NCBI RefSeq assembly: GCF_001028665.1
Contig: NZ_CP011504.1
Location: 682,001 to 746,000, forward strand
DNA: 64,000 nt
Source of the DNA: Burkholderia pyrrocinia
GTDB taxonomy: Bacteria > Pseudomonadota > Gammaproteobacteria > Burkholderiales > Burkholderiaceae
Direction: 5' to 3'
In this document: in pieces, positions 33,524 to 42,523 of the stretch
Numbering within the stretch: position 1 is the first letter of the stretch
How the letters are laid out: every line of letters starts with the position of its first letter
Notes under the pieces: model-generated
Database searches by the model: none
What the model was told of the DNA's origin: nothing
Seen by the model: only the letters and a program-made list of their open reading frames with translations
Position numbers and translations under genes: made by a program

Positions 33524-34771
33524 TCAGCTGAACAGCGTCCGAAGATGATCGTTGAGGAAGTAGCCTTCGGGGTCCACGCTGCGGCGCAATGCACGGAATG
33601 CCTCCGCCTTGGGAAACCAGCGGTCCACGTCTTCGCGGTTCGTGAAGTGCAGCTTGCCCCAGTGCGGACGCGAGTCGTAGTCGCGCAGGATGTCGTCGAC
33701 GTCCTTCAGGAACGGCCAGTAGTCGACGCCGTTCGGGCCGCCCGAGCATGAAATGGTGACGCTGTCCTGGTGGTTGAACGGGCTGATCCACGCCGGGTCG
33801 CCCTTCGTGAAGCGGTACTCGACCGGGAAAATGCAGTCGCGGTGTTTCGTGAGAATGAGGTCGCGGACGCGGCGCAGCGCTTCCTTTCCGTGTTGCGCGG
33901 GCACTGCGTACTCGAGTTCATGGAAGTTCGGCACGTAGTGAATCGCATACACCTCGGAGCTGTAAGCGATCTTCTCGTGTTCGCCTTCATGGAACGTGCG
34001 CTCGGCGGTGACATCCATCACCTTGATCTCGCACACGTCGTAGTCCTTCTTCGAATTCGACACCTTGGCGGTGTCGGGCAGGCAGTACAGGTGGCGGCTT
34101 TCGGACGCCGGACACCAGAAGAAACCGAAATGCCGATGCTGCGCCGCCAGGTCGTCGTATCGCTCCATCAGCGCTTCGAAGTCCTCGCGCCAGACACGGT
34201 CGTGCAGCCAGAACGCATCGGTCACCTGCAGCGTCATCTCCGAGACCACGCCGAACATGCCGATATTCACCTGCGTCGCATGGAGCAGGTCGAGGTCCTT
34301 CCGGTCGCTCACTTCCATGATCGAGCCGTCGGGCCGCACGATACGCATCCCGACGACCTGCGACGACAGGTTGCTCAGCGTCGTCCCCGTGCCGTGCGTG
34401 CCGGTGGCGAACGCGCCGGCAATCGCCTGCGAATCGATGTCGCCCTGGTTGACGAGCGACAGGCCGATTGTCTTCAGGTGCCGCGTCAGCGCATTGAGCT
34501 TGGTGCCGGCCTTCACCGTCACGCGCTTGCGCGCTTCATCGACATCGACGATGCCCTGGTAGTCCTGCAGCGACAGCAGCAGGCCGCTCGTCGCCACGAC
34601 CGGCGTGAACGAGTGCCCCGACCCCGCGCAGCGGACGTGCTTGCCCTGCCGCGTCGCGGTGCGCACCAGTTCCGCGATCTCGGCCTCGCTGGTCGGCGAC
34701 GCCAGGTGCGCGGCCACGCACGACTGATTGCCCACCCAGTTTCTCCAGAATCCGCCACGGGGAAGTTCCAT
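33524..34771 (-). CDS. FAD-linked aldonolactone oxidase-type oxidoreductase
   Basis: 415 aa. The N-terminal PCMH FAD domain has VRCAGSGHSFTPVVATSGLLLSL (residues ~46-68) and FATGTHGTG near 110. The C-terminal D-arabinono-1,4-lactone oxidase domain ends with YDSRPHWGKLH..., the signature of the GULO/ALO family. Members oxidise aldonolactones or alditols with O2. The His for covalent FAD would be in SGHS, though bacterial members vary. Start 34771 has GGAGAG upstream; the frame runs on to 34912 through a repeat tract without homology. It diverges from an AraC-type regulator. Confidence 0.85.
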   Translation of the reverse strand: MELPRGGFWRNWVGNQSCVAAHLASPTSEAEIAELVRTATRQGKHVRCAGSGHSFTPVVATSGLLLSLQDYQGIVDVDEARKRVTVKAGTKLNALTRHLKTIGLSLVNQGDIDSQAIAGAFATGTHGTGTTLSNLSSQVVGMRIVRPDGSIMEVSDRKDLDLLHATQVNIGMFGVVSEMTLQVTDAFWLHDRVWREDFEALMERYDDLAAQHRHFGFFWCPASESRHLYCLPDTAKVSNSKKDYDVCEIKVMDVTAERTFHEGEHEKIAYSSEVYAIHYVPNFHELEYAVPAQHGKEALRRVRDLILTKHRDCIFPVEYRFTKGDPAWISPFNHQDSVTISCSGGPNGVDYWPFLKDVDDILRDYDSRPHWGKLHFTNREDVDRWFPKAEAFRALRRSVDPEGYFLNDHLRTLFS

Positions 34772-34821
34772 CAACGTCTCTCCAGATAGGCACCGCGGTG
34801 CGTTGGGGGGATGACTCGGCG

Positions 34822-34849
34822 GGTTGGCGGTTGGCGGTTGGCGGGTGGC
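34822..34849. repeat. Tandem heptamer repeat (GGTTGGC x3 plus variant)
   Basis: Three exact GGTTGGC units at 34822-34842 followed by GGGTGGC at 34843-34849, in the 240-bp divergent gap between the flavoenzyme and AraC-type genes. A second short run CCGCCGAA x2 follows near 34870-34887. It could be iterons for the regulator or a slippage-prone tract. Confidence 0.6.
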
Positions 34850-35011
34850 CGCCCCGCCACCCCGCCGCTCCGCCGAACCGCCGAACCGCTCGGTGAACTG
34901 CGTCGCATTCATGCCAAAGGTAGGGTGCCGAAACGCTTTTCACTATCGGATTTCGGCAAGCGAGGGTTTCCACGAGGCTGCGCTTTTTGACCGGCTCATC
35001 AAGCGGCTACA

Positions 35012-36049
35012 ATGATTCGACCCGGCCCGCCCCTTCCCGCCCCGATGACGCCGTCTGCCCACCCGAGCGATTTCTCTGGCGCCCCGTTGTTCGCGCGAAC
35101 GGTTGCGTTCTGCGCGTTCACCGACGTGGAGGAACAGGCGCGGTCGTTCGAAGGCTGGAACCTGAATTACACGCAGATCTCGGGCGGCCTGTTTCATGGC
35201 TCGTCGTCGATCGTGTCGCTGGGCGGCATCAAGCTGCTGGTCGAGGACCTCGACAAGGTCATCCTGCAGCGGGGCGCGGTGCCGTCGGACCGGATCGCCG
35301 TGGCCGTGCCGCTGGAACTGGAAGGGCATGCGCGCATGTGCGGCGAGAAGAGCGGGCGCGACAGCCTGCACGTGTTCTCGAGCCTGCCGGAATTCGAGTT
35401 CTACTCGCCCGACCGGCACGTGCTCGTGAATGTCGAAATCGAGCCCGACAAGCTGTCGACGCAAGCGATGCGCACGGTCGCCGCGTCCCTGCGCGCGCGC
35501 ACGCTCGCACCGCTGATCCCGATGCCCACCTATGTCGCGGACAATCTTCGCGACCTGCTGCGCCGGACGCTGGCCGCCGCGGCGAAAAGCACCTCCGTCG
35601 AAGACGTGACGACACTGGACCGGATCGAACTGCTGGAGCGCACCGTCCTGTATGCGATCTCGGAAGTGTTGACGGCGGCCGCGCCGGAGGCCGGCGCGCA
35701 GGCCGCGCGCCCGACGAAATACTGGTCGCTCGTCAACGCCGTGCAGGAGCGGCTTCAGGACGCATCGACCTGCCCGCTGTCGATCGCCGAACTGTGCGTG
35801 CAGCTCGGCATCAGCCGGCGTACCGCGCAGTATGCATTCCACGACGCGCTCAACCTGAACCCCATTGCGTATCTGCGGGCCGTTCGACTGAATCACGCGC
35901 GTCGCGAGCTTCGGCTCGGCGAATCCGTGACGTCCGCCGCAACCAAATGGGGCTTCTGGCACCTGAGCAGTTTCGCGCAGGACTATCGCGCGATGTTCGG
36001 CGAGTTGCCGTCCGCCACGGCCAGGCGCTACGCGCGCCACGCAACCTGA
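35012..36049 (+). CDS. AraC-family regulator (EutR-like)
   Basis: 345 aa. The N-terminal part (FTDVEEQARSFEGWNLNYTQISGGLFHGSSSIVSLGGIKLLVEDLDKVILQRG) is the sensor half shared with EutR-like regulators. The C-terminal AraC HTH (SIAELCVQLGISRRTAQYAFHDALNLNPIAYLRAVRLNHARRELRLG; VTSAATKWGFWHLSSFAQDYRAMFGELPSATARR) is intact. The start is ATG 35012 or, equally well, ATG 35045; neither has a clear ribosome site. It is divergent from the flavoenzyme/SDR pair, which it probably controls. Confidence 0.82.
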   Translation: MIRPGPPLPAPMTPSAHPSDFSGAPLFARTVAFCAFTDVEEQARSFEGWNLNYTQISGGLFHGSSSIVSLGGIKLLVEDLDKVILQRGAVPSDRIAVAVPLELEGHARMCGEKSGRDSLHVFSSLPEFEFYSPDRHVLVNVEIEPDKLSTQAMRTVAASLRARTLAPLIPMPTYVADNLRDLLRRTLAAAAKSTSVEDVTTLDRIELLERTVLYAISEVLTAAAPEAGAQAARPTKYWSLVNAVQERLQDASTCPLSIAELCVQLGISRRTAQYAFHDALNLNPIAYLRAVRLNHARRELRLGESVTSAATKWGFWHLSSFAQDYRAMFGELPSATARRYARHAT

Positions 36050-36065
36050 ACGCGTGGTGCGGCTC

Positions 36066-36096
36066 GGCGGCCGGTGCCGACCTCGCACCGGCCGCC
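36066..36096. terminator. 12-bp stem hairpin between convergent genes
   Basis: GGCGGCCGGTGC/GCACCGGCCGCC, a perfect stem with seven-base loop, fills the 62-bp gap between the AraC-type gene and the opposing EF-hand-like gene. There is no T-run, but the strength and place fit a bidirectional terminator. Confidence 0.6.
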
Positions 36097-36111
36097 GCCC
36101 TGCCCGCACCA

Positions 36112-36543
36112 TCACTCGTCCTGCTGTTCCTGCTGCGCCTGCACCTGCCGCTGCTGGATGAACTGCCGCACATCGCTCATCGTCACGCGGCCCGTGTGCT
36201 TCGCATCGATCTCGTCGAAGTGCTTCGACACGAAACCGAGCCCGCTGCTCTGCGCCTGCGCCTTCGTCACGGCCGCGCCGTTGCTCAGCACCGTATTGGC
36301 GCCGAGCCTCGCGTCGACGCGCCGCTGCGCCTGCTGCTGCAGCGTCGCGCCGGTCGACGGCAACACCGGCGCCGCACGCGTGGCAGGAAAGAACGGGCCG
36401 TCGACACCGCGCCCGCCATGCGGCAGCTTCACGGGCGCCACCGCCTGCGGCGGCAATGCGTAGGCGCTGCTCACCACGGCACCGAGGACGATCAACGCAG
36501 ACAACCGCCGAATCAATTTGATTAGGGACATGATCACTCGCAT
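36112..36543 (-). CDS. Exported EF-hand-like protein, 143 aa
   Basis: Signal peptide (LIKLIRRLSALIVLGAVVSSAYA) then a Pro/Gln-rich linker and one EF-hand-like helix-loop-helix, HFDEIDAKHTGRVTMSDVRQFIQQ, whose loop D-A-K-H-T-G-R-V-T-M-S-D only partly matches the calcium consensus (position 12 is D). The end is Gln-rich. It may start at ATG 36543 or 36531. It lies 43 bp downstream of the S10 peptidase in the same direction, so it may be co-transcribed with it. Function unknown. Confidence 0.7.
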   Translation of the reverse strand: MRVIMSLIKLIRRLSALIVLGAVVSSAYALPPQAVAPVKLPHGGRGVDGPFFPATRAAPVLPSTGATLQQQAQRRVDARLGANTVLSNGAAVTKAQAQSSGLGFVSKHFDEIDAKHTGRVTMSDVRQFIQQRQVQAQQEQQDE

Positions 36544-36586
36544 TCAATGGATGAATAGAGGGTTCCTTTGACAAGGAGTCCGTCGC

Positions 36587-38434
36587 TCAAGGGGCCGCCG
36601 CCAGCGTCGTCGCGGCCGTCGCGCCCGGGACGCTGCCGGTCGGCACGCTGGGCGGGTTCTCGTCCGGCCACGGCGGCGGAAGCGTATGCAGCGTCAGCGC
36701 CGTCGGAATCCGCGCGCCCTTGTAGAACGTCTTCAGGTCCCGCTTCATCTGCGGACGGGCGACATCGTCCAGGTAAGTCATGTGGCCGCCCTGGAAGAAG
36801 TTCACCTGCAGCTTCGGATTCAGGCCCTTCACCGTCTGCAGCCGCGCGAGTTGCTTCTCGGTGTTGAAGAACGGCGTCGCGAGATCGTGGAAGCCATTCT
36901 CCGCGAGCACGCGAAGCTTCGGGTTGAGTTGCAGCGCGCCGAGCAGATCGGGGATCGTGTCGGGCATCGGCTGGCCGTCGTGCGAGAAGTCCCATACGCC
37001 GATGATGTTGTCGTTCAGCGGCAGGTAGGTCGCGTTCGGCGCGGTGTAGCCGAGGTAGTCCGGCATCTGCGTCGCGAGCGCGTTCGTGAACGGCTGCGAG
37101 ATCAGGATGTCGGACGGGTCGCCGTCGTTCTGCAGCCGCGGATCGGAGTTCGGCAGCGACACGCGTCCGTCATACCGGCCGACCGTCGTTCCGGGCAGCA
37201 GGCTCGTGCCGAACGGGTTCGCGTTGAAGTAGCCGCGCAGCGCCTGTTGCGTCAGGCTCGACGGGATCGACCACAGCTGGAGCGTCGCATCGCTCGGGAA
37301 CACCGGCGTGCCGAGCGCATCCGGAATGCCGAGCTGGCTCAACACCCAAGACTGCGAGTACTTCTGCAGCTGGTTGTAGATCAGCGTCGTGAACAGTTCC
37401 GTCTGCAGTGCGTACAAAGCCTGGTTCACCGGCGCCGGCGATACCTGGTTGAAGTACGCCGCGACCGCCGCATAACCCGGCAGATAACCTGCCACGGTAT
37501 CGGTTTCGAGCAGCAGCCCTTCCGTCGACTGCGTGATCGCCACTGCTTCCACCGCATCCGCGAAGTAGTTCAGGATCGCCGACTGCAGCACGATGCCCGT
37601 CAGGTGCACGCCGGCCGATTCGAGCGCGAGCGCCAGCATGTCGGTGCGCGGCGTGCCGTACGATTCGCCGTACAGGTAGATCGGCGACGTACTGCGGCTG
37701 TTGACGTTCAGGTAGCGCTGGATGAAGTCGCGCATGATGTTCACGTCCGCATCGGAACCCCAGTACTTCTGGTTGGTGTTCGGCAACACGGCTTCCGACA
37801 GGCCGGTTCCCGGCGGGTCGATGAACACGAGGTCGGTGGTGTCGATCAGGCTTTCCGCGTTGTCGACGAGCGGATAGTTCGGCCAGTTGGTGCCGAACCC
37901 CGGATCAGGCGTGGCCACACGCGTCGGTGCGAACGAGCCGAGCCGCAGCCAGATCGACGACGAGCCGGGGCCGCCGTTATACACGAACGTGACTGGACGC
38001 GGCTTGCCGTTCGTGCTCGGCGCGGTGTACGCGACATACGACATCGACGCTTCCGCATTGCCGTTCGCGTCCTGCGCGGTCAGGTGGCCGGTGGTCGTCG
38101 TGTAGTTGATCGTCGTGCCGCCGGACTTCCACTGGTAATGCATGACCGCCGCTTTCTCGGACACCTGCGCGGCGGCGAGGCCGTCGGTCGCATTCATCGA
38201 ATACGCGACCTGATCGACATAAGGCTGGTTGGCGGCCGGTGCCTGACTGCTGGCCGCTTGTGCGCTGGCCTGCTGGCTGGCGGTCGCCTGCGCGAGGCTC
38301 GACGCGCCGACGGACGACGAATCGTCGCCGCCGCATGCCGCGAGCGCCAGTGTCATGACCGTCAATGCGCCTAGCCCGGCCAACCGGCCGTGACGAGCAC
38401 GGCGGCTGCCGGTACTGCTCCTGTCTGGTTTCAT
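36587..38434 (-). CDS. S10-family serine carboxypeptidase-like lipoprotein
   Basis: 615 aa. Lipoprotein signal with lipobox LALAAC (lipidated C34) and a Ser/Ala/Gln-rich linker to residue ~70. The alpha/beta-hydrolase catalytic domain has FVYNGGPGSSS (oxyanion region, residues ~150-160), the nucleophile S258 in YGESYG, Asp in ENGFHDLATP and His in QGGHMTYLD. This matches bacterial S10 carboxypeptidase homologues. It would act in the periplasm or at the outer membrane, trimming C-terminal residues. Start ATG 38434 begins the signal peptide. Confidence 0.87.
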   Translation of the reverse strand: MKPDRSSTGSRRARHGRLAGLGALTVMTLALAACGGDDSSSVGASSLAQATASQQASAQAASSQAPAANQPYVDQVAYSMNATDGLAAAQVSEKAAVMHYQWKSGGTTINYTTTTGHLTAQDANGNAEASMSYVAYTAPSTNGKPRPVTFVYNGGPGSSSIWLRLGSFAPTRVATPDPGFGTNWPNYPLVDNAESLIDTTDLVFIDPPGTGLSEAVLPNTNQKYWGSDADVNIMRDFIQRYLNVNSRSTSPIYLYGESYGTPRTDMLALALESAGVHLTGIVLQSAILNYFADAVEAVAITQSTEGLLLETDTVAGYLPGYAAVAAYFNQVSPAPVNQALYALQTELFTTLIYNQLQKYSQSWVLSQLGIPDALGTPVFPSDATLQLWSIPSSLTQQALRGYFNANPFGTSLLPGTTVGRYDGRVSLPNSDPRLQNDGDPSDILISQPFTNALATQMPDYLGYTAPNATYLPLNDNIIGVWDFSHDGQPMPDTIPDLLGALQLNPKLRVLAENGFHDLATPFFNTEKQLARLQTVKGLNPKLQVNFFQGGHMTYLDDVARPQMKRDLKTFYKGARIPTALTLHTLPPPWPDENPPSVPTGSVPGATAATTLAAAP

Positions 38435-39166
38435 CTCTGCCCTTTGATTTGGTTCGGATACCGCTTCACAAAGGCCGCCTTCGCCGGCGAGACGCGCAGC
38501 AACACCCGCCACTCGCGCAAAAGGCGGTTGGAATCGGACTGCTTCAAGAGACTGAACGTGATACAGACACAGCAAACTGCTGGCGAGAATCGTGCTTGAA
38601 CCGCCCCCTGCAGTTTGGACTTCTTTTCTGATTACCGAAATTTACGACATCGACAAAATAGGCGGTGCTGCGCCGCGTTGTCAAAGATCATTCCGATATT
38701 AAAAATCCCGTAATGATGCGAACGACAGCCGGTGTCTGGGATTTGAAAGAAAACGGGATTATTCGTGCAAGGCGCGCCTTATCGGCAATGCTGCGCCGAA
38801 TATTTTACTTTTATCGCACAACTCAGCAGCCTTTCCTGTATTGATGCAGCGCCTCAAATGCCTTCAGGCCGACAGGATTTTTCTTTCATTTTTATTATCG
38901 GAGATCGATTAAGGCGTTGTAGCGGCAGGCATACGCGATGCGATGACGAGATTCACTTCAACCATTCGTCAATCCGGGGGCTTATGCGCACCTCGGCATC
39001 CATAAAATACCGACTTCGTTAATTCATACCGGCCGCGGCGGAATTATTTACCCGATATCCGACCGGATTTTCCGCAGTGCGAGCGGCGCGCGATACACAA
39101 GCCGCCGCCCGCACAACGACGTGCGGCAGTGCCGCACATCGCCAATTGCAAACACTCAACCCGCAA
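38435..39166. other. 732-bp intergenic region, AT-rich for this genome
   Basis: No convincing gene. The stretch 38620-38930 is markedly AT-rich. An inverted pair AATCCCGT (near 38704) and ACGGGATT (near 38753) brackets ~40 bp, and a second weaker pair (TTCCTGT/GACAGGA, 38833-38878) is followed by T-rich sequence. A hairpin GTGCGGC-AGT-GCCGCAC at 39121-39137 follows the nuclease gene end and may terminate it. Promoter elements for the S10 gene are expected at the left end. Confidence 0.5.
39121..39137 (-). terminator. Hairpin after the nuclease gene
   Basis: Perfect 7-bp stem GTGCGGC/GCCGCAC with loop AGT, 30 bp beyond the nuclease stop. No T-run on either side, so only a weak candidate. Confidence 0.4.
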
Positions 39167-40978
39167 TCAATGCCCGCCGCCCGGCAGCGCGATATCGATC
39201 AGCACCGGATCGTGATCCGACGAACGATACGCATCCGGCGCGTAGAACGTCTTCTGCTGCTCGGCCGATTTGTACGCGAGCGTGTACTGCAGCGCGAGCG
39301 GCTCGTCCGCGTTGATGTGCCATTCGTGCACGGCCTTCACGTGCGATGCGAGCGGCAGCGTCGCGAGCGCGTGATCGAGATAACCGGCTTCGCCGTTGTA
39401 CACGTAGCTGTACGCGTTCGCGCCGATCCAGCGCGCGACGAGGTTGCGGTAGCCGCGCGATTCGAGCGTGCGGATCGGGTCTTCATACGTGTAGCTGTTG
39501 AAGTCGCCGATCAGCAGCACGCCCTGGCCCGCGACACCCGTCGGCGTGCCGGCGAGCCAGTCGGCGACCTTCGCCGCCGCGCGCGTGCGCGTCGGGTTCC
39601 AGCAGCCCTGGCCGTCGCCCTGGTCGAGATCGTCGTTCGCGGCATCCGGGCAGTTCTTCGACTTCAGGTGGTTCACCGCGATCGTCAGCGCCTGCTTGCC
39701 GCCGATGCGGCGGAACGACTGCGCGAGCGGCTGGCGGTTCTTGTCGTCGATCGCGAGCGTGGCCGCGCGTCCGACCGGTTCGACCTTGCGGCTGTCGTAG
39801 ATCATCGCAACCGCGATCGCGTCGCCGCCGAGGCGCGACGTGCCAGGATCGACGACGCGCCAGTGGTTGCCGAGCTTCGCCGCGAGCTGGCGCACCGCGC
39901 TCAGTTCGCCGTAGCCGTTGTTCTGGACTTCCATCAGGCCGATCACGTCGGCGTCGAGCGCTTTCAGCGCGCTGACGATCTTCGCTTCCTGGCGCTGGAA
40001 TTCCTGATAGTTCTTCGCGCCGCGGTTGTTCGGATCGTCGAAGCCGCCGCCGAGACCGTTGCCGTTGAAGTAGTTGAGGACGTTGAACGACGCGACGCGC
40101 AGGTTCGATTTCGGATCGCGCGCGGGCGCGTTGGTGCGCGGGTTCGTGCGCGCGTCGAATGCCGGCACGGCCGCGCCGGGCAGCGGCTGCACGCGCCAGG
40201 CGCCGTAACGCACTTCGAGCACGCCTTCGACGTCGCGCACCGTGTAGCCCGCGCGCAGCGTGTTCGCGGCCGACAGGCCCGGCGCCGGATACGGCACGGT
40301 CGCGGGGTTCTGCTTGTTCGAGCCGTCGTCGAGGACCAGGCGGTTGCGCGCGTTCGCGTCGATCTGCGTCTGCGCCTGGGCGGGCGGCACGACGCTCGTC
40401 GGCGTGCGCAGGCGGCCGTTGCTGAGCAACACGCTGCCGTAGCGGCCGAGCTCGTAGTTGTCGGTGACGTTCAGCGTCTGCGGCAGGCGCACGAGCATCC
40501 CTTCATACGCGGCGAATGCGTTCGGGCTGTCGACCGGCAGCGTGAGCGTCGCGGGCGTGACGGTCTGGCCGTTCGCGCACACCGCGATCGCACCCGACTG
40601 CGTGAGCTGCGTCTGACCGTATTTCTCCTCGACCTTGCCGGTCACGTGCACGAGATCGCCAGCCTTCGCGCGCACTTTCGGCGCATAGACGAACAGGCCT
40701 TCGGACACGCCCGGCTGGTTGCGGCGCTGCGCGTCGGCCTGCTGGACGAAGAAGCCGCCGAAGCCGTCCGTGCCGCCGAAATCGGCGGTGACGACGGCTT
40801 CGATCGACACGTTCTGGCCGGCGAGCGGCGAAGGCGCACCCGGCCCCTGGATATCGGCAATGGGCGTCGCGCTGCCGCCGCAGTTCGGGCTGACGGGCGC
40901 GGCGGTGGCGGCGATCGCCGGGGCAGCAAGCGTGGGCAGAAGCAATAGCGGGGCAAACAGGCGGATTGTCGAGCGCAT
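39167..40978 (-). CDS. ExeM/NucH-family extracellular nuclease
   Basis: 603 aa. Signal peptide MRSTIRLFAPLLLLPTLAAPAIA; an N-terminal OB-like domain (IADIQGPGAPSPLAGQNVSIEAVVTADF..GFFVQQ, residues ~40-140); then an exo/endonuclease/phosphatase domain from ~290 (LRVASFNVLNYFNGNG; DVIGLMEVQNNG; LIGDFNSYTYEDP; DHALATLPL; SSDHDPVLIDI). All catalytic motifs (Asn, Glu, Asp-Asn, Asp-His) are present. It degrades extracellular DNA, for phosphate supply or biofilm turnover. Start 40978 is the signal-peptide Met. The 212-bp gap to its right holds no gene. Confidence 0.92.
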   Translation of the reverse strand: MRSTIRLFAPLLLLPTLAAPAIAATAAPVSPNCGGSATPIADIQGPGAPSPLAGQNVSIEAVVTADFGGTDGFGGFFVQQADAQRRNQPGVSEGLFVYAPKVRAKAGDLVHVTGKVEEKYGQTQLTQSGAIAVCANGQTVTPATLTLPVDSPNAFAAYEGMLVRLPQTLNVTDNYELGRYGSVLLSNGRLRTPTSVVPPAQAQTQIDANARNRLVLDDGSNKQNPATVPYPAPGLSAANTLRAGYTVRDVEGVLEVRYGAWRVQPLPGAAVPAFDARTNPRTNAPARDPKSNLRVASFNVLNYFNGNGLGGGFDDPNNRGAKNYQEFQRQEAKIVSALKALDADVIGLMEVQNNGYGELSAVRQLAAKLGNHWRVVDPGTSRLGGDAIAVAMIYDSRKVEPVGRAATLAIDDKNRQPLAQSFRRIGGKQALTIAVNHLKSKNCPDAANDDLDQGDGQGCWNPTRTRAAAKVADWLAGTPTGVAGQGVLLIGDFNSYTYEDPIRTLESRGYRNLVARWIGANAYSYVYNGEAGYLDHALATLPLASHVKAVHEWHINADEPLALQYTLAYKSAEQQKTFYAPDAYRSSDHDPVLIDIALPGGGH

Positions 40979-41190
40979 GACGGGAAATCCCGGTTGTGAG
41001 GGTGGCGAAAGCTTAGCGGCGCTCAATGACAGTTTTTGGTAATCGACAGACAGGCCGATGTAATTCCCGGTATCGCACTGCGATCGCAACCGGCCGCACG
41101 ATCACGCGTGAAAAACGGGGAATCGTCTGACAAAAATCCGCCGTGCCCGTGACGATTCCCCTGCGTAACTTTCGGCACCGCACCGCTGCG

Positions 41191-42132
41191 CTAAACCGTC
41201 CCCGGCAGCGCGCTCGACACGAGCACGGCCGCCACCATCAGCACGCCGGCCAGCACGACCGCCTCGATCCGCAACACCGCGCCGAACCGGCGCAACGGGC
41301 CGGCCGGCATCGCGGCGGCCGGGTCCTTCAGCGCGGCCAGCAGCTTCGGCATCCCGAAGAACCGGTTGTGTCCGCCGAGCGCCGCCGCGGTCAACACAAG
41401 CGCGAGCTTCAGCAGCAGGATCTGCCCGTATGTCGATGCAAGCAGGTTGGCGGGCGTATCGACACCGCGCCAACCGTTGTACGCGCCGGTCGCGAACAGC
41501 ACGATCAACGCATACGTCGACGCATCGGAAAGCGACTGCACGAACGACGCGCCGGTCGCGCGTTCGCTTGCCGGCATGCCGGCAAGACGCGGCGTCACGC
41601 CGAACGCCGTCACGAGCACGAGCCCGACCCACGCGCTGATCGCCAGCAGATGCAGCCAGTCGACCCACACCGGCACGCTGAACAGCCCCGCGTCGACCGG
41701 ATGCCCGCCGTTGCTGCGCGCGAGCGCGACGCATGCGAGCGCAGCCCACATCGCGAACGGAAAACGCGTGTCGTTCGCATGCCTGACGAATGAAAGCAGC
41801 ACGATGACAACCATGAACACGGCGCCGGCCAGCCATGCGTGGCCGAAGCCGGTGCCCACGAGCATCGCGCAGACGGCCGGCCCTGCTTCGAGCATCGACA
41901 CGTCGCTCATCAGCGCGCAGTGCGCCCAGAACGCGGTAATGCTCGCGAGCAGCGACACGACGGACGCGATGCGCAGCGTCGCGACGAGACGCCGCCCGAT
42001 GCCGTGCTGCCACGCCGATGCGCCGCGCGCGAGCCAGTGACTGCCGAGCAGCGCGCCGACGATTACGGCGAACCCGGCGTTCTGGATCGCCACCGATACG
42101 AGCCGCAGCAGGCCGACGAAGCCTTCGTTCAC
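41191..42132 (-). CDS. copD: CopD-family copper import/resistance membrane protein
   Basis: 313 aa, about eight membrane segments, with CopD hallmarks (VDWLHLLAISAWVGLVLVTAF, GQILLLKLALVLTAAALGGHNR, RIEAVVLAGVLMVAAVLVSSALP). It acts in the inner membrane, passing copper from CopC to the cytoplasm or managing periplasmic copper. It uses a GTG start at 42132 within the copC stop (GTGA overlap); the ribosome site AGGTGAAAGG is inside copC. Last gene of the cop operon. Confidence 0.88.
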   Translation of the reverse strand: MNEGFVGLLRLVSVAIQNAGFAVIVGALLGSHWLARGASAWQHGIGRRLVATLRIASVVSLLASITAFWAHCALMSDVSMLEAGPAVCAMLVGTGFGHAWLAGAVFMVVIVLLSFVRHANDTRFPFAMWAALACVALARSNGGHPVDAGLFSVPVWVDWLHLLAISAWVGLVLVTAFGVTPRLAGMPASERATGASFVQSLSDASTYALIVLFATGAYNGWRGVDTPANLLASTYGQILLLKLALVLTAAALGGHNRFFGMPKLLAALKDPAAAMPAGPLRRFGAVLRIEAVVLAGVLMVAAVLVSSALPGTV

Positions 42133-42509
42133 CCTTTCACCTTGAACGTATAGGTGCCCTTGGTGCGATGCGCGTCGGCCGTCATCGCGGCCCACTGCAC
42201 CGTGTACGCGCCCGGCGCAAGCTTCGGCATCGCGACGGTCATCACGCGCGGGTTCGACGCATCGACCTTCGCCTTTTCCTGCGTGACGGCGTTGCCGTTC
42301 GCGTCCGACACCTTCACCGAACTGAACGTCGGTTCGAGGTCTTCGTTGAAGGTGAGCCGCACCATGTCGGGCGCCGTGTCGACCGTGCTGCCCGTCGCGG
42401 GTGCGGCGCTTTCCAGCTTGCCGTGCGCCGATGCAGCGACCGGCGCGGCCGCGAGGATCGCGCCGGCCGCGGCGAAGGCGGCCAGCCGCCCGAGAGTCGT
42501 GATCTTCAT
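42129..42509 (-). CDS. copC: CopC-family periplasmic copper-binding protein
   Basis: 126 aa. Signal peptide ends ..APVAASA, and the mature protein begins HGKLESAAPATGSTV: the N-terminal His is the Cu(II) ligand of CopC. The beta-sandwich continues MVRLTFNEDLEPTFSSVKVSD..., APGAYTVQWAAMTADAHRTKGTYTFKVKG with a second His near the end. Start 42509 (an ATG six bases upstream is also possible). It is translationally coupled to copD. Confidence 0.9.
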   Translation of the reverse strand: MKITTLGRLAAFAAAGAILAAAPVAASAHGKLESAAPATGSTVDTAPDMVRLTFNEDLEPTFSSVKVSDANGNAVTQEKAKVDASNPRVMTVAMPKLAPGAYTVQWAAMTADAHRTKGTYTFKVKG

Positions 42510-42523
42510 GTGCATGCCCGGCG

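Noticed and set aside
38765..39022. 85-codon open frame in the 732-bp gap
   Set aside because: No ribosome site, no protein-like composition trend, and lies across the AT-rich dyads.
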